Shown here: piece after piece, positions 23,215 to 35,184 of the stretch
How the letters are laid out: every line of letters begins with the position of its first letter
Position numbering within the stretch: the stretch's first letter is position 1
NCBI RefSeq assembly: GCF_001039355.2
Contig: NW_019775450.1
Coordinates: forward strand, 324,774-388,773
DNA from: Lingula anatina
Taxonomy: Eukaryota; Brachiopoda; Lingulata; Lingulida; Lingulidae
Direction of reading: 5' to 3'
DNA length: 64,000 nucleotides
The notes under the pieces: generated by a model
What the model saw: the letters and a program-made list of their open reading frames with translations, nothing else
Database searches by the model: none
What the model was told of the DNA's origin: nothing
Made by a program: the position numbers and the translations under genes

Positions 23215-26200
23215 TTTTTGCTGCTTTGGTTGCCTGTTATGTAAGATCAGTCATTATTTGTGACATGATTAATATTAATTTGTCTTGATGTAAATACTGG
23301 TATATGGTAATAAGATTTTTTTGAGTTTGCAAGATTTTGCATAATGCTTGTTTGCTATTTAAAAAGATAATAAAATTAATATGGGGTTATTGACCACCCT
23401 ACTTTTCAGCTCAATGTGTTTGGTTTGATTTTTCAGTGAACCAGTGCTGCTTGCTTTGCTAAGTTTTTTCTAGGTAATTAAGTGATTAATTTATTTGTAT
23501 GTAGACATTAGTAAATTTAGCTGCTTTAGCTGGTTTGGCTTCTTTAGACCTTTTTTGCAAGCTGGCACTTTGATATGCACATAGCTTATTTTTGTTTATG
23601 TATTATTCTTTATTTCCACTTATACCACTAGCTAGACTAACATAATATGAACCGTAGAATAGGTATAGAACAATATATTTGAGATAGAGCAGTGCACTGA
23701 ATAAGTAATAACATTTGATTAAATTTTTGATATATATTAAGATTAAATAACTGGTCATTAACTGATTATAAGTTTTGAATGATTACATGTAACAATGAGA
23801 CAAAGATGAAAAATAAAGTGAGTTTTCAGAAATCATCACAAAGGCTGCAAAAGGCAATGCAAGCCCAAGCTTTTCACAAAGGTTATATATACCGAGTTTA
23901 GATAATACACCTGTAGAATGATATTCTAGTATATTTTTCCATAGTGTCATTTTTTTATTAGCAATACTCATCAATCATTAGTTTCTAGAATGTAGATTGT
24001 GTTAGTTGAGATGATGTCACACCCAGTCACAATGCTCACCTTTCACTTTATTGGCATCTTTTCTGTTTTTATACACATACATTTCTTATCAAAATTCATG
24101 ATACAAATTTGTATGTATATGAAGTAACAGTTTAATGTAGCAGGAAAAACAATAACTGTTTACAGTACAGGCCTAAACTTTAACTTATAAAATATGGTAG
24201 GTTAATGTTTATATGAAGAGACATTTTAAATGAGACACAATGCTAAATCTCTCCCATTATATAACATGAATACAGTCTATTTCTTAACAGTGTAATGCAA
24301 ACAGAACCGTAGACTCATGTATGTACATGTAAGTTGTATTCTTTCCAAAGTAATTCTTTAGTTATCTGGTTTATAAAAATCTCTTGGCCAAAATAAATTT
24401 TCTAACCATTGAAAAAAAATTATTTTTATGATAATGCATAGAAAATATATATATAAAGATTTGATCATTATTTCCAGAGGCAAAACAAAATGGCAGGTGT
24501 GATATTTGACAGGGTCAACCTGCAGGAGCTGAAGGATGGTATTGACAGCCTGTTTGTGGTGCTGGGAGAGATCATGGAGATGGCTCAGACAGATATCAAA
24601 GCTACAAGTGAGCCGCATCAGTTCCTTATGGATAAACTGCATGACGTAGTGAGTACTCTCCCCTCCCCCCACCGTCCATCTCTCCCTTCCACTCTTTCTC
24701 TCTTTCTCTCTCTCGCTTGTATAAGAGTTAACTCATCTAATTAATTAATTAATTAATTAATACTAATTATTATTAATTAATTTATTTATTTAATTTTTAT
24801 ATACCAACTGTATATACCAATTTTTTCTTACTACAGCATGAGGATCACTGGTCCAGTATCCGTACCAAATTCCTCAGAGAAGAGTACATAGGCTATCACC
24901 ATGGCAACTTTACAAAAGAGGAGACTCATGACCCTGGCAAGATGTTTCTAGATTTTATCCAGCAGGTAGAGTTCTGTCGGGAGGCAGTGCATGAAAAGGT
25001 TGAAGAAGAGCTGAACAGAGAGAAAGAGCTCAAGATGGAAATCAGAAAGTTATTAGGTATTTTGTTTTAAACCAGGGGTGGATCCAGAGCTATTTTCTGA
25101 CAGTCTACCAAATTATCTTTGTTGATCCATCCTCCATTTTTGACTGTCTTTGACAGAAAAAATAGATACCCGTCAGTGTAAACTTGAATATCTGACCATC
25201 TTCCTGAAGACCCAGAAGACGGCCTCAATCTGCCCCTGTTAAATGGTTAGGTCTTGCACAGTAAAATTTTGTGGGTATGGCAAATAGGGAGATTACATAG
25301 TAGGTGATTAAGGTGTCTCCCAGTGCCTATGTTTACCAGACACCTCCGAGGTTGCAGCACTGAGAGGGTTATTTTTTACATCAGTGTGAGCAAAGAAGGT
25401 GTGATTGTAATTCTGCAGTGCCATCATTTTGATCTTTTAAGATGAATGATACTGACTGTTTAAGCATCTTTTATGGAAAAGTTAACTTTTTAAAGCATGT
25501 CATAGGTTTTAGCTTAAAAAATGGTGCACAATATCAATGCTTGACATGCATGTACATGGCATATGTAGGCATGAACTATATACCATAGATATGAATACTC
25601 CCTGATCCTGATGTTGCTATTAATTGCCCAGGTTTCTTTTATACTGAGAATTTTCAGGGTTATAATGGAGAATAATTAACTCACTTTTTTCAGAAAAAAA
25701 TGCAGAAGTTGAGGCAGAAATCAGAGACACAAAATGGAAGCACAGCCAAGATGTCATAGAACTCAAAGCTCTACAGAAAAAATATGAACACCTGGAAGAA
25801 GTGGTGAAGAAAAAGACAACGGATGTACAAGAGTAAGACAAAAATATTTGTAAATGTGAAACTTTATAAATTGAATTCACTTTCATTGTTTTTGATAGAA
25901 ACAGTGCTAAAAATGCAGGGATATAAATTTGTTGTAAAATGTCCCATTTTAACATATGTACAGGTTGCAGAGAGCTGGAAATGTCCAATTATGGCAGAAA
26001 GAGAAGGGAAGACTTTTAGAAAAAGTCTCAGAAAGGTGGGTATTGCTAGTTTTCTCCATAATTGCAGTGATTTACAGGGCCTGGCTTCAAAACTGGGATA
26101 TTTTCTCAGCTTAAATAAGAATAATAAAAATAGTTTATCAATTTTTGAGGATAGTAAAGCAAACAAATTTTTTTTATTAGATTTCAAGAATTTTAAAAAT

Positions 26201-29200
26201 TGATAAAACTGTGGATTTTTCAAAAAAAAAAAAAAAAAAAGAAAGAAAGTAAGGATAACCCTGCAATTCAGGTATTTTAATGCATTTAAATCATACAATC
26301 ATGTATTTGCAGATGAGAAACTTAAAAAAAAGTTATAGATGCATGATGCTGTTTGTTTTAGATTCTTTATTTTTTCAAATGAGTTCATATTAAGTCAGTA
26401 TTTGTTTCATACTTATTTAGAGAAAAGAAGCTGGAGACAGAGATGATTGAACTAAAACGAGAAAATTCTTCATTGCTGAGACAGCTCCAGGTATTAAATT
26501 ACTGTATCACACTCAATTTGATAGTTAATTCATAATGAATAATTTTAAGATAAGCCTGAAAAGAAATACATGTACATGTACTTACCATGGATGTAAAATT
26601 ATAATGAAAGTAATAAAACAATTATATAAGAATTGAATGTTTTAAAATATGTTCAAGGTTGTATCATTTTCATTTATTATATACATTGGTATTCTGCAAA
26701 ATTTTTAGCACTCTTTTCAAGACAATCTTATTAAGGCAATCAGTTGTTCAGGGATGAGATTTTTCCAACTATCAGTGGATTTCAAACATTTTAGAAGCCA
26801 AAAATAGCATTGGCCTAGGCAGCCCCCAGGACCCCACACCACATATTGACTTTTTTCACTGAATTCCCGTCTCATCCCTGAATGTTATAAAACCTTTCTA
26901 AAAGAAGACATATTTTACTTGCAGAATGCAGATGCAGAGTTTAAGAAATATAAAATGGCAGAAGACAAGAAGAAAGCGTCTGGTGGAGATGGTAAATGTT
27001 TGTCTTTAAAAGAGGGTTAAATTGAAGCTGCATCATCAGCTACAGTGGCGGAATGTCAGAGGGGTCCATGGCCCGTCCTTCGTTTTCTGAAAAATATCAC
27101 ACCAATGGTCCCCTCTTGAAATCACAATATTGACTAGCTGAAAGTGACATAGTTCTATAGCATACCCAATGGTACTGTTGGCCCACTTAAATACCAAAAT
27201 TTTTCAGAGCCCTTCACTGGGCCACAAACTCCACGCCAAGGGAGGGGGGGGGGGCAGTAGGGTGTCGGCTTCGCACCCATGGACCCCCCTTCATATAATC
27301 CTGGATCTGCCCCTGAGCTAGATGACAGTGAAAAAGGGAGTCTCTGAAATCTTGTAATTTTATGTAACTGGGCCTATTTCTATCTAGAATTGGACTAATT
27401 ATGGCAAAATAATATACTGTTAACATTGATATCGATTGATAGATAACCAGCCAAAGTTTAGCCTGTTTTTTAAACAATTTTATCTGTTTAGTATTTTATG
27501 ACTAGTAATAACAGAGGCACTTGATCATAATTATGGACCTATGAAGGCTTTGAGAAGAGCATGTTTTACACATACTAGTACCTTGAGCATGTCCCAGTTT
27601 TCTGTTTTCTTCTTCTTGTTATTACTATTGTTTGTAAATTATTTAATGGAATTTCATACAATTTCAGAGGCAGAACAAGAAACTGAAGAATTGAAAAGAC
27701 TTTTATTTACATTACAAAAGGTAACTTAATTGAAGATATTTTATACTTTTATTAACATAATGATTATACAGTGTTCATAATTGTGGTAGATGTGCAATGG
27801 TTGTGCATTCTGCTGTTTTGACATCCAATTTTTTGTGATAAATCGTGACATTTTTTTCTTACAGGATGTTCAGAGAACAGAGAGCGAACTTTTTAAGCAA
27901 CAAAAACACATAATAGGGATTATACAAGGGTTCAAAAAAGATTTCAAGTAAGATATCTTTTTTAGAATTTTTTTAGAATTTTTTATAATTTTTGCCATCT
28001 TCAGTATTGCAGCTGTCATATTCAAATTTTAGTTTCATTATTATCATATGTCAATGAGATTTCTTTGGTTTTTGAAAAATTTTGAAAACCTTTTATCAGT
28101 TGATTTTATATGGTAACTAGCAATTATACATGTTGATGTTTAACTCAAATAGGTTTAAAAACTCCTTGTTTTGCAGAATAATTGTCTTCATTGTTTTCGA
28201 CCTGTTAACATTATTTCAACAGTCTTGATATTCAGACATTGATAGATTCCCTTGTATCGTTTTCAGAGTTTTAATAGAGAGATTCATGTCAGAGAATGGC
28301 GGCATCCTTCCCGCAGATGTTCTTAGTCGCCGTGACATTGATGTGATGAGGCAGAGGCTGGAGAGAGTCATAAGTGCTACTGCTGAAGGGAGGCTGTCGT
28401 ATCTGTTAGCTGAGTTACCAACACATTATATGGGAATCGACAGAGTAAGGGCCCATGCCCACAGACACTACAGGCCCATAGCCAGCAATTTCAGAGGGTG
28501 GTTCGTTTTCTTAAAAAATTGGACCTTTTACCATAATTTTCTCAAGTACATAGATTAAATTTTACGCAGAGTGGACCTTTTCCCAGCAAAAAGGGTGGTT
28601 CTTTCAAACCCACCGAACCCCCCCTGGCTACGGGCCTGCACTATCAGTGAATGTGGATCTACCTAACTCTGCAGGGATTCTTGCTGAGTGCAATCAACTT
28701 AATTGAATGACATGCCTCCTGGTTTTGAGTAGAATATAAAAAAAAAAAGAAAAAAAAACTGGTTGGAGGCATGTCATTCAGTTTAGTTGACTGCACTCAG
28801 CAAGAGTCCCCCACAGAGTTTGATTGATCTCTGTTGACAGATGGTGTCAATCGGAATGGAATCTAAGGTTATGCTATAGCGGGGGGTGGGGGCACAAAAG
28901 TCACATGCCCCCCCCCCACCCTTATCTTTGGCAGTACATGTACCCCTTCTCCCTCTAAAAAACACAGTATAACTAGTGAAGGAGATGACTTGAACTGAAA
29001 ATATTTTGAGCTATTTTAATACATTGTTACCTAGATATCATTATATAATAATAATAATATAAAGATTTCACATTTTATCTATTTATCAGATTTTATCAAC
29101 TACATGTAACTCTAACTTATAATTATTGTTGAAGATGATGACTGGACTTTTTTCTGGAAATTATATATATATTATTTGTATATAAATTAAAATTTATTTA

Positions 29201-32200
29201 CAGGATATAAAAGTACCTACTAGTGTAAAAAAGATGACTCCTCAAGAAAGGTAAGTAATTGTGTTTCAGGTTGCTCTGTGTTTGCTAAGAATCTAAACTG
29301 CATACTGACATTGATATATTCAAGATTTCAGATGAATCAGATTGAATTTTCTGAGACAGTGGTGCCTTTTAAATTTTATGATAGTGAATAAAAAAATGCA
29401 CAAGCATAGTGCAATTAATATATACCAGGGCATATTGTTACTGTTTAAAATGTTTGAAAAAATATATATAAAATTTACATAAAGAACATCTACAGGGTAT
29501 GTTTAATTTGATTTACTGGGAACTTATTTACTGGAACATGTGTATGTATAAAAATCTTTCATGATGGCCATTGTAAAATGCATTAGCACCGGTATTATCA
29601 TATATTTTTTGATGTGATGTAAGAAGGCATTATGAGAAGCATCGTAGTTTTTATTTAATTTTATATAATGTGAAGATTCATGGGAAGAACCGCCATGTAC
29701 AAAGTAGTACTTGTTTCTAACCCAAATATATATCTCGTTTTTAGATTGAACCAACTCCTGGGAACAAAGGCTTCCATTTTGACTCCAGGTCTGAAGGCAG
29801 CGCAACCGCTGCCACCTATTGCCAAAAACAAAGAGGCAGAAAAAGACACAAAATCTGACAAATCCACCGAGCAAAGCAGGGACTCCGAGAACCCACAGTT
29901 GGTTGATCCAAAGACAGGAAAACTGAAGTCAATAACTGTGATCAAACATTTCCCCTTCATGGCCATGAGTTATGTAAGTACAGGCCCACCCTTATGGAAA
30001 ATTTCCTATAGCTTCCTATAAGATGTCCTGTATAGCTATAATGATAATAATAATAGGAAATTGGTCCAAAATCCTATTGGGTCCTGCAGGACGTATGACC
30101 TACATAAGAATCCTATATGATGTGCAATAGAATTACTACAGAGTCTTAAAGGATTCCTATAGAGTCCCATCAAGTTCTGTATAGTGCCCTGCAGGAAATT
30201 TTCAAAATGGCAAGGGATGGTGGTAGGGGGGATTAATTATTGTGAATTATAACTTCAGGACAGATTATTTCAATAACATGTGACACTTGGTAAGAAAACA
30301 TCATTGCGTGTTAACATTACTATTATTATTATTTTTTTTTTTTTTTGTTTTGTTTTGTTTCTAAGATTCAGGACCAGTGGGAACAATTCAAAAAGTATGA
30401 TACAAGTGGTGATGGGGAGCTGGACATCACAGAGGTACAATATTAATACCGACACTTACCAATAAAATTCATTCAAATGTATTATTTCAATATTTTAAGA
30501 TGCCCAATTCCTGAACATTTTCCCTTTTCATCTTTTTTCAATTTCATTTTTTCATCAACATTATTATTATTATTATCATTATTATTATTATTATTAATGA
30601 AAAGAGTCCAAATATCTGAATCACTTACTTGAAAATTTGTAACTTGCTTATTTTGAAATAAATATGGATAAATGTGATTTTATAAGGTGTTTTAAATTAT
30701 TATTCAAGATTATAATACTATGCAGCAGCATTTCAGATAATAATAAAGGTACAAAACAAACAAACAAACAAAAACATTATAATTGCTTTCACCATGCCAT
30801 CATATCTGCTTCCAAATGAATACTGTTTTATAATAAATCACTACTGTACATAATGATCCCGTCATATATCTTTTTTTAGACACACCCATGTTTTGTTTCA
30901 CTAATTTATATTTTTTCTTTGATTCTTTCATTTTTTTGTGATACTTTCCTTTCTGTAGATTATGCAGGCCATTATGCCAATCGTGGGAGAGGATTTTACT
31001 GCAGAGCAAGTTCAGGTAAACCTTGACATTTTCATAGAAAAGATACTACTACTACAGCATGGACTCTTCCTAACTCTTACACTTTTACTGGACATATAGT
31101 GCAATGGCACTACAGTATATACTCTTCATGACTTAGATGTTTAGGGGTCACAAAACTTGTTTGAGATATGTGAAGTTTTGAGCTGGGCAATGGGCATATT
31201 AACTACAAAGAGGAATATATAATACATCAGAATCTTTGGAGAGAAATGATATTTTAAATTGTGATTTGTAATGTGCTGAGTTATGCGGATTCAAGCTGTA
31301 TTTGGTACACAGGTAGTTCTCATCTTCAGATGTCTACACTATAATTCAGTTAACTATGCTAAGTAAATTAATACTAACAACTCAATTGTTTTTTTTTCTT
31401 AAATAAGCCCTTTAGGAAATTATTTGAACGATCGATAAACTTAGCAAACTTTTCACTGAACTTTACTAACAACTCAGTCATTTTGATTACATTAGCCTTT
31501 TAAGCAAACTATTTGAATGGCAGAAAAACTTATTTTGTATTTCAATGCAGGAAGCCATTCATGAAATTGACCTGGATCAAACCAACACAATTGACTTCTA
31601 CGAATATCTGCTCATATCAAACCTACTGATCAATAAAACTGGTGAGTATAAATTTGAAAGAAGAAAAATTTGTGAAGCGAAGTGCAGAATATATCCATGA
31701 ATTCATGTGAATTAACATATAATGATTAAATTAATAATTAATTTATGCAAAATCCACAGTAGAACTGCGTGGGGTCCATGGGCCCTAGCCTAAGACTAGA
31801 AATTGATTTTCTGCAGGGCCGTAGCCTGAGCAAACTGCCAGGGGGGGGGCAGTAAGTGGACACGAGGGGGCGAAGCCAAAAAGGGGGGGGGGTGTGGGTG
31901 GGGGTGTCCCCCTCCCACGGTGTGGAAAATTTTTAAAACTGTATGTATAATACTGCATTCTGGTGCATTTTAACTGTTATTTATTGCTCAATCAGAAGTC
32001 AGAAATTGCAATTATTATTTTTTTTTGCATCTCAAATCCCAGGGGGGGGCAGCTGCCCCCCCTGCCCCCCCGGAGGCTACGGCCCTGTTCTGCCGTGAGC
32101 TCTTAAAATGGATACCCCCCAGTTCATCTGATATAAGGATAACCAGGTCCCATCTTACAACTGCAGTTGCTTGTTAATTTGCATTTGTATCTTTTCTACT

Positions 32201-32282
32201 TCTAGGCAAAGCGCATATCTTTAGAAGTGGCATAGCACAGGAGAAAGCCAAGATAGTATCTAAAACATGCTCAATACAGTAG
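22894..32282 (+). CDS. coiled-coil protein with C-terminal EF-hand pair, unrecognised family
   Basis: Fifteen exons: 22894-23007, 24478-24648, 24837-25056, 25694-25832, 26421-26490, 26925-26991, 27668-27720, 27865-27947, 28267-28444, 29204-29250, 29745-29973, 30366-30434, 30959-31015, 31551-31641, 32206-32282. They make 554 codons with consistent phases and GT-AG ends. The N-terminal 40 residues are Ser/Pro-rich. Residues around 95-330 are charged, Glu/Lys-rich and heptad-like (coiled coil). After a Lys-rich linker comes an EF-hand pair: loop 1 DTSGDGELDITE has canonical D1-S3-D5-E12; loop 2 DLDQTNTIDFYE keeps D1, D3 and E12 but has Asn at the usual Gly position. No signal peptide or membrane segment. 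I do not recognise the family. The X-box upstream suggests a ciliary protein, but that is inference. An upstream ATG at 22858 would open a short leader frame only. Confidence 0.78.
23177..23217. repeat. TTTA microsatellite
   Basis: About ten TTTA units inside the first coding intron of the EF-hand coiled-coil gene. Confidence 0.9.
25073..25238. mobile_element. MITE, CAGGGG...CCCCTG ends
   Basis: Starts CAGGGGTGGATCCAGAG and ends ATCTGCCCCTG; the interior shares a block with the 20566 element. Flanking TTAAA occurs on both sides with one extra base on the left. It lies directly after exon 3 of the EF-hand coiled-coil gene, starting 16 bases past the donor. Confidence 0.65.
27043..27315. mobile_element. 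MITE, CAGTGGCGGA...TCTGCCCCTG, with AGCTA duplication
   Basis: A 273-base unit with matching inverted ends, flanked exactly by AGCTA (27038-27042 and 27316-27320). A second, decayed copy of its interior (CCAATGGT/CACATCAATGGTCCCCTC) is at 33854-34080. Non-coding. Confidence 0.75.
28471..28638. mobile_element. MITE, CAGGCCC-TAGCC...GGCTACGGGCCTG, with CACTA duplication
   Basis: A 168-base unit with inverted ends, flanked by CACTA (28466-28470 and 28639-28643). Related copies are at 40254-40420 and 62438-62603. It sits about 25 bases after a donor site of the EF-hand coiled-coil gene. Confidence 0.8.
28664..28818. mobile_element. palindromic MITE or fold-back element
   Basis: Arms of about 55 bases (left CTTGCTGAGTGCAATCAACT; right its near-complement ending around 28813) surround a short A-rich loop. 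Identity between arms is high but not perfect. It is directly adjacent to the preceding MITE, so this intron has collected insertions. Confidence 0.7.
31814..32087. mobile_element. MITE, CAGGGCCGTAGCC...GGCTACGGCCCTG, with TTCTG duplication
   Basis: A 274-base unit with 13-base inverted ends, flanked by TTCTG (31809-31813 and 32088-32092). The interior has long G and C runs. Ends resemble those of the 28471 family, so the two are probably mobilised by related transposases. Confidence 0.8.
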
Positions 32283-33853
32283 ACTCTGATAGTAGTCTTT
32301 CTTTTCTTAAACAATCTTCACTTAACATAAAGGTAAAAGGACAAAGGTATTAGGTGATGATGAATAGGTAATGATGATAATAATTTAAAGATTAGTAAAT
32401 TTAGTTAAATACATAGGATTTCCCCTACATTTTTTCTTCCCTCAAAAACGTGAAAAGGGTGTTGATCTACTACTAATTTAGGTTATTTTAGCAACTCACA
32501 AGCAGAAAAAGGAAAAAGCCATGTTTGCAAAATCTTGCTTAAGACGGTTTTGAGAAGTTCAGTTCTGTTTCATAAACGGTATTTTCTGAATGAGTGAGTG
32601 CAGTCAACATTTTCTTGAATCAAATGTGCTTCATATTGTATTTTTATAAGTAAACATTTAGTGTATATAAGAACTGGTGTTATACACTGCAGTCTCCATG
32701 ACCAGACTGTTTATCTGTTTTGCTAGGTATTGTAAATACACGAAGATATGGGGGAAGATACAGCCTTTTTTTCACTACTGAGATGTGTATAATGAAGTCT
32801 TGTGTCATTTTTGTTGTCTGTTAATATGGTACAAAAATTTTGATTAATTTATTGTTTTGCTTCATAATGACTGTTGATTGATATATCAATGTGGCTTTTT
32901 GCAGTATTGCCATTTTTGTTTTTAGCTCTCCGGACTCGATTCAAATAAATGATTTCATATCAATCAATGACCGTTCTTTCCATTCATTTTCAAAAGAAAG
33001 TGTATCTACTAGAAGAATACATTTCAGTTGCAGATCCCTTTTTCTGAAAAAGTGGAGTGAATTTATCGGCGCGTCGTTTGGAGACTCAGGGTTGATGATG
33101 GTAGCGTTTTGAATATATCGAAGTCTTTGTTGACATACAGACCAAACGTAACATACTTCTTTGAAGAAAACAACTTTGGCGCCGCATAAGCCGTGCCTAA
33201 TCTGTTGCATAATTTACATTTATCCTAAAATGCGGGTAGCCCCACATCACCTACACAATTAAATGGGGTTCCAGGAATTTGAAAACGTAGGAGGGGGAGG
33301 GAAGGGGGGGGGGCTAGGGTATTTTTGTTTGCTTTTTCAGCAAACATACAACAGAAGATGAGGGTAGTTTTCCAATAATAGTAACTCTATATAGTGCACA
33401 GGAATGGAAAATTACTTGATTGATTTTGTTTGGATATATATATATATATTTTTTTTTTTTTGAGGGGGGAGGGGGGGGGGGGAAGCGGGGAGGAAATAGC
33501 TAACAAAAGGGTATAATGAGAAGTTAAGGGAGGTGTACGTGCCTGATTTGCTTTCCCCAGGCTCCATCAATGCGACACAGTCTTCTTTTATTTGTCTATC
33601 GACATAATTTTACAGTTGAAATTAGCTGGTGTGGACAATTTTCTAGGGGAATTTTTGTTATAAAGTAATACGTATGAGATAAATCATGCAATAATCAACT
33701 TGTACGACCGATAAAAAGTTATATTGTCAATGAATCTCACACGCGCATATTATTGCATTGGTTTAATCGCTTAATGAAGCATACACATGGAATTTATCGC
33801 GAGATTATATGTTCCTTTTTAAACTCGACGTAATTATAAAAAACATTAAAGAA

Positions 33854-34080
33854 CAGTGGCAGATTTAGCTGGGTGTCAGGGGTTTCCTGACCCCCTCCTT
33901 CGATTTCTGAAAGAAATCACATCAATGGTCCCCTCTCGAAATTAGAATTTTGACTTGCTGAATCATAGCTCTTAACTGTACCAATTGGCACCGTGCGCCC
34001 TCTAAGATATGGAGGCCATTCAACGGACCCTAAACCCCACGTGTGTGTGTGTGTGTGTGTGTGTGTGGGGGGGGGGGGGT
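33854..34080. mobile_element. decayed copy of the 27043 MITE family
   Basis: Begins CAGTGGCAGATTTAGC and shares CACATCAATGGTCCCCTCTC, the GACTTGCTGAA phrase and the G-rich end with the 27043 element. It has gained a GT microsatellite near 34041 and lost its right terminus. Confidence 0.6.
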
Positions 34081-34157
34081 TCGCATCTGTTTTCAAACTT
34101 TTTGATCTATCAAACTTATCTCATTCGTTTGAAATACGCATCATTTCATCGCTGAAT

Positions 34158-34475
34158 TTCGACGAGGGTCCCATTGGGGTGGTAGTGATACAGTTCACGG
34201 GAAATAAAATCACCAATTCACAAATAACGATAAATTAAACTTCTTACATGTCTCACTGATAATGAGAGTCGAAAAACCTGAAAATCACGAATCACCGGGT
34301 ATAATGACTTGGGGAAGAAAAAAAAAGGCGAAGAAGAAAAAGCGGCATTCACGAGTCACTGGAATGGGGTACTTCACAGATCATGCCAAATAATATGAAC
34401 GTTTCACGCATCTCGGGAAATAAAAAGTGGCTTTCACGTGAAACGAAAATTCCCAATGGGACCCTCTTCGACGAC
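34158..34475. repeat. fold-back segment
   Basis: TCGACGAGGGTCCCATTGGG near 34158 pairs with its inverted near-copy ending near 34473 (CCCAATGGGACCCTCTTCGA). Between them, phrases such as TTCACGGGAAATAAA recur with changes. A non-autonomous DNA element is likely; no duplication was found. Confidence 0.5.
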
Positions 34476-34621
34476 TGGCGCAGAAAACATATTGAGATGG
34501 AGAGTTGGGTTGCGGCCTGCTACAAGAAGGACGTGCACACGTCATACAGACTGAATGTTTATGTCAAATGAGATGCCGATACAGGTGCAGCAGGGGATGG
34601 TTTCAAAGTCAGCGGCACGCG

Positions 34622-34684
34622 ATTGGTTCCTGCGTCCGCTGCAGCTCTTTTGATTGGGTGCGTCGTCTACTGCCTACCACCAAT
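34622..34684. promoter_or_regulatory. CCAAT-box cluster, probable promoter of the secreted EF-hand gene
   Basis: Three CCAAT/ATTGG pentamers within 63 bases (34622, 34653, 34680). Two lie in an inverted CTTTTGATTGG / CCAATCAAAAG arrangement. Closely spaced CCAAT boxes are typical NF-Y promoter sites. The next gene starts at 35185 behind a possible acceptor (ATTGTAG at about 35179), so a short leader exon between 34700 and 34830 is plausible. Confidence 0.4.
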
Positions 34685-35184
34685 CAAAAGCAGGCAGTCA
34701 ACATCACCTTCAGATGTTCCATAAGATAGCTATCCGAGTGCCTTGAGAAGCATATCTCTGTGGGGTTCGACTGGAATCGGCTGCAACATTTTATTCAAAG
34801 TGCTTTCAGTTGGAAAGGAGTTTCGGTGAGGTTTATTTATCAGCGTCAGTTTACCATACACTCTTTGTAGCGTTTAGTAATTATAGTATTATAGTACTAC
34901 CCACACAAGATATTCACAGATATGTTTTTGCATAAATAGACGGTCATTTCATTCTGTGCATTTTTCAAGAATTCCCTATAATATCTGTCACCCTGGTAGA
35001 GGGTAGTATATAGTACGAGGGGAATGTACATGTATATTATCAGTTTCCTTTCATTTGTATAGACTAGCTAGTCGGTTCATGTAGATTGGCACATTCTGCC
35101 CATTGTTCTTAACGCGTTTGATTATTGATTTCTTCTAGGTTATTTTATGTAGTTATATTTTCTTTTTATGGCATTGTAGGGAAC

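Larger units (their letters stand above)
32283..34620. other. intergenic region with repeats
   Basis: After the EF-hand coiled-coil gene stop, an AATAAA at about 32944 may serve as a poly(A) signal. G-runs occur near 33305 and 33465, and a decayed MITE and a fold-back segment are listed separately. No protein-like frame on either strand. Confidence 0.5.
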
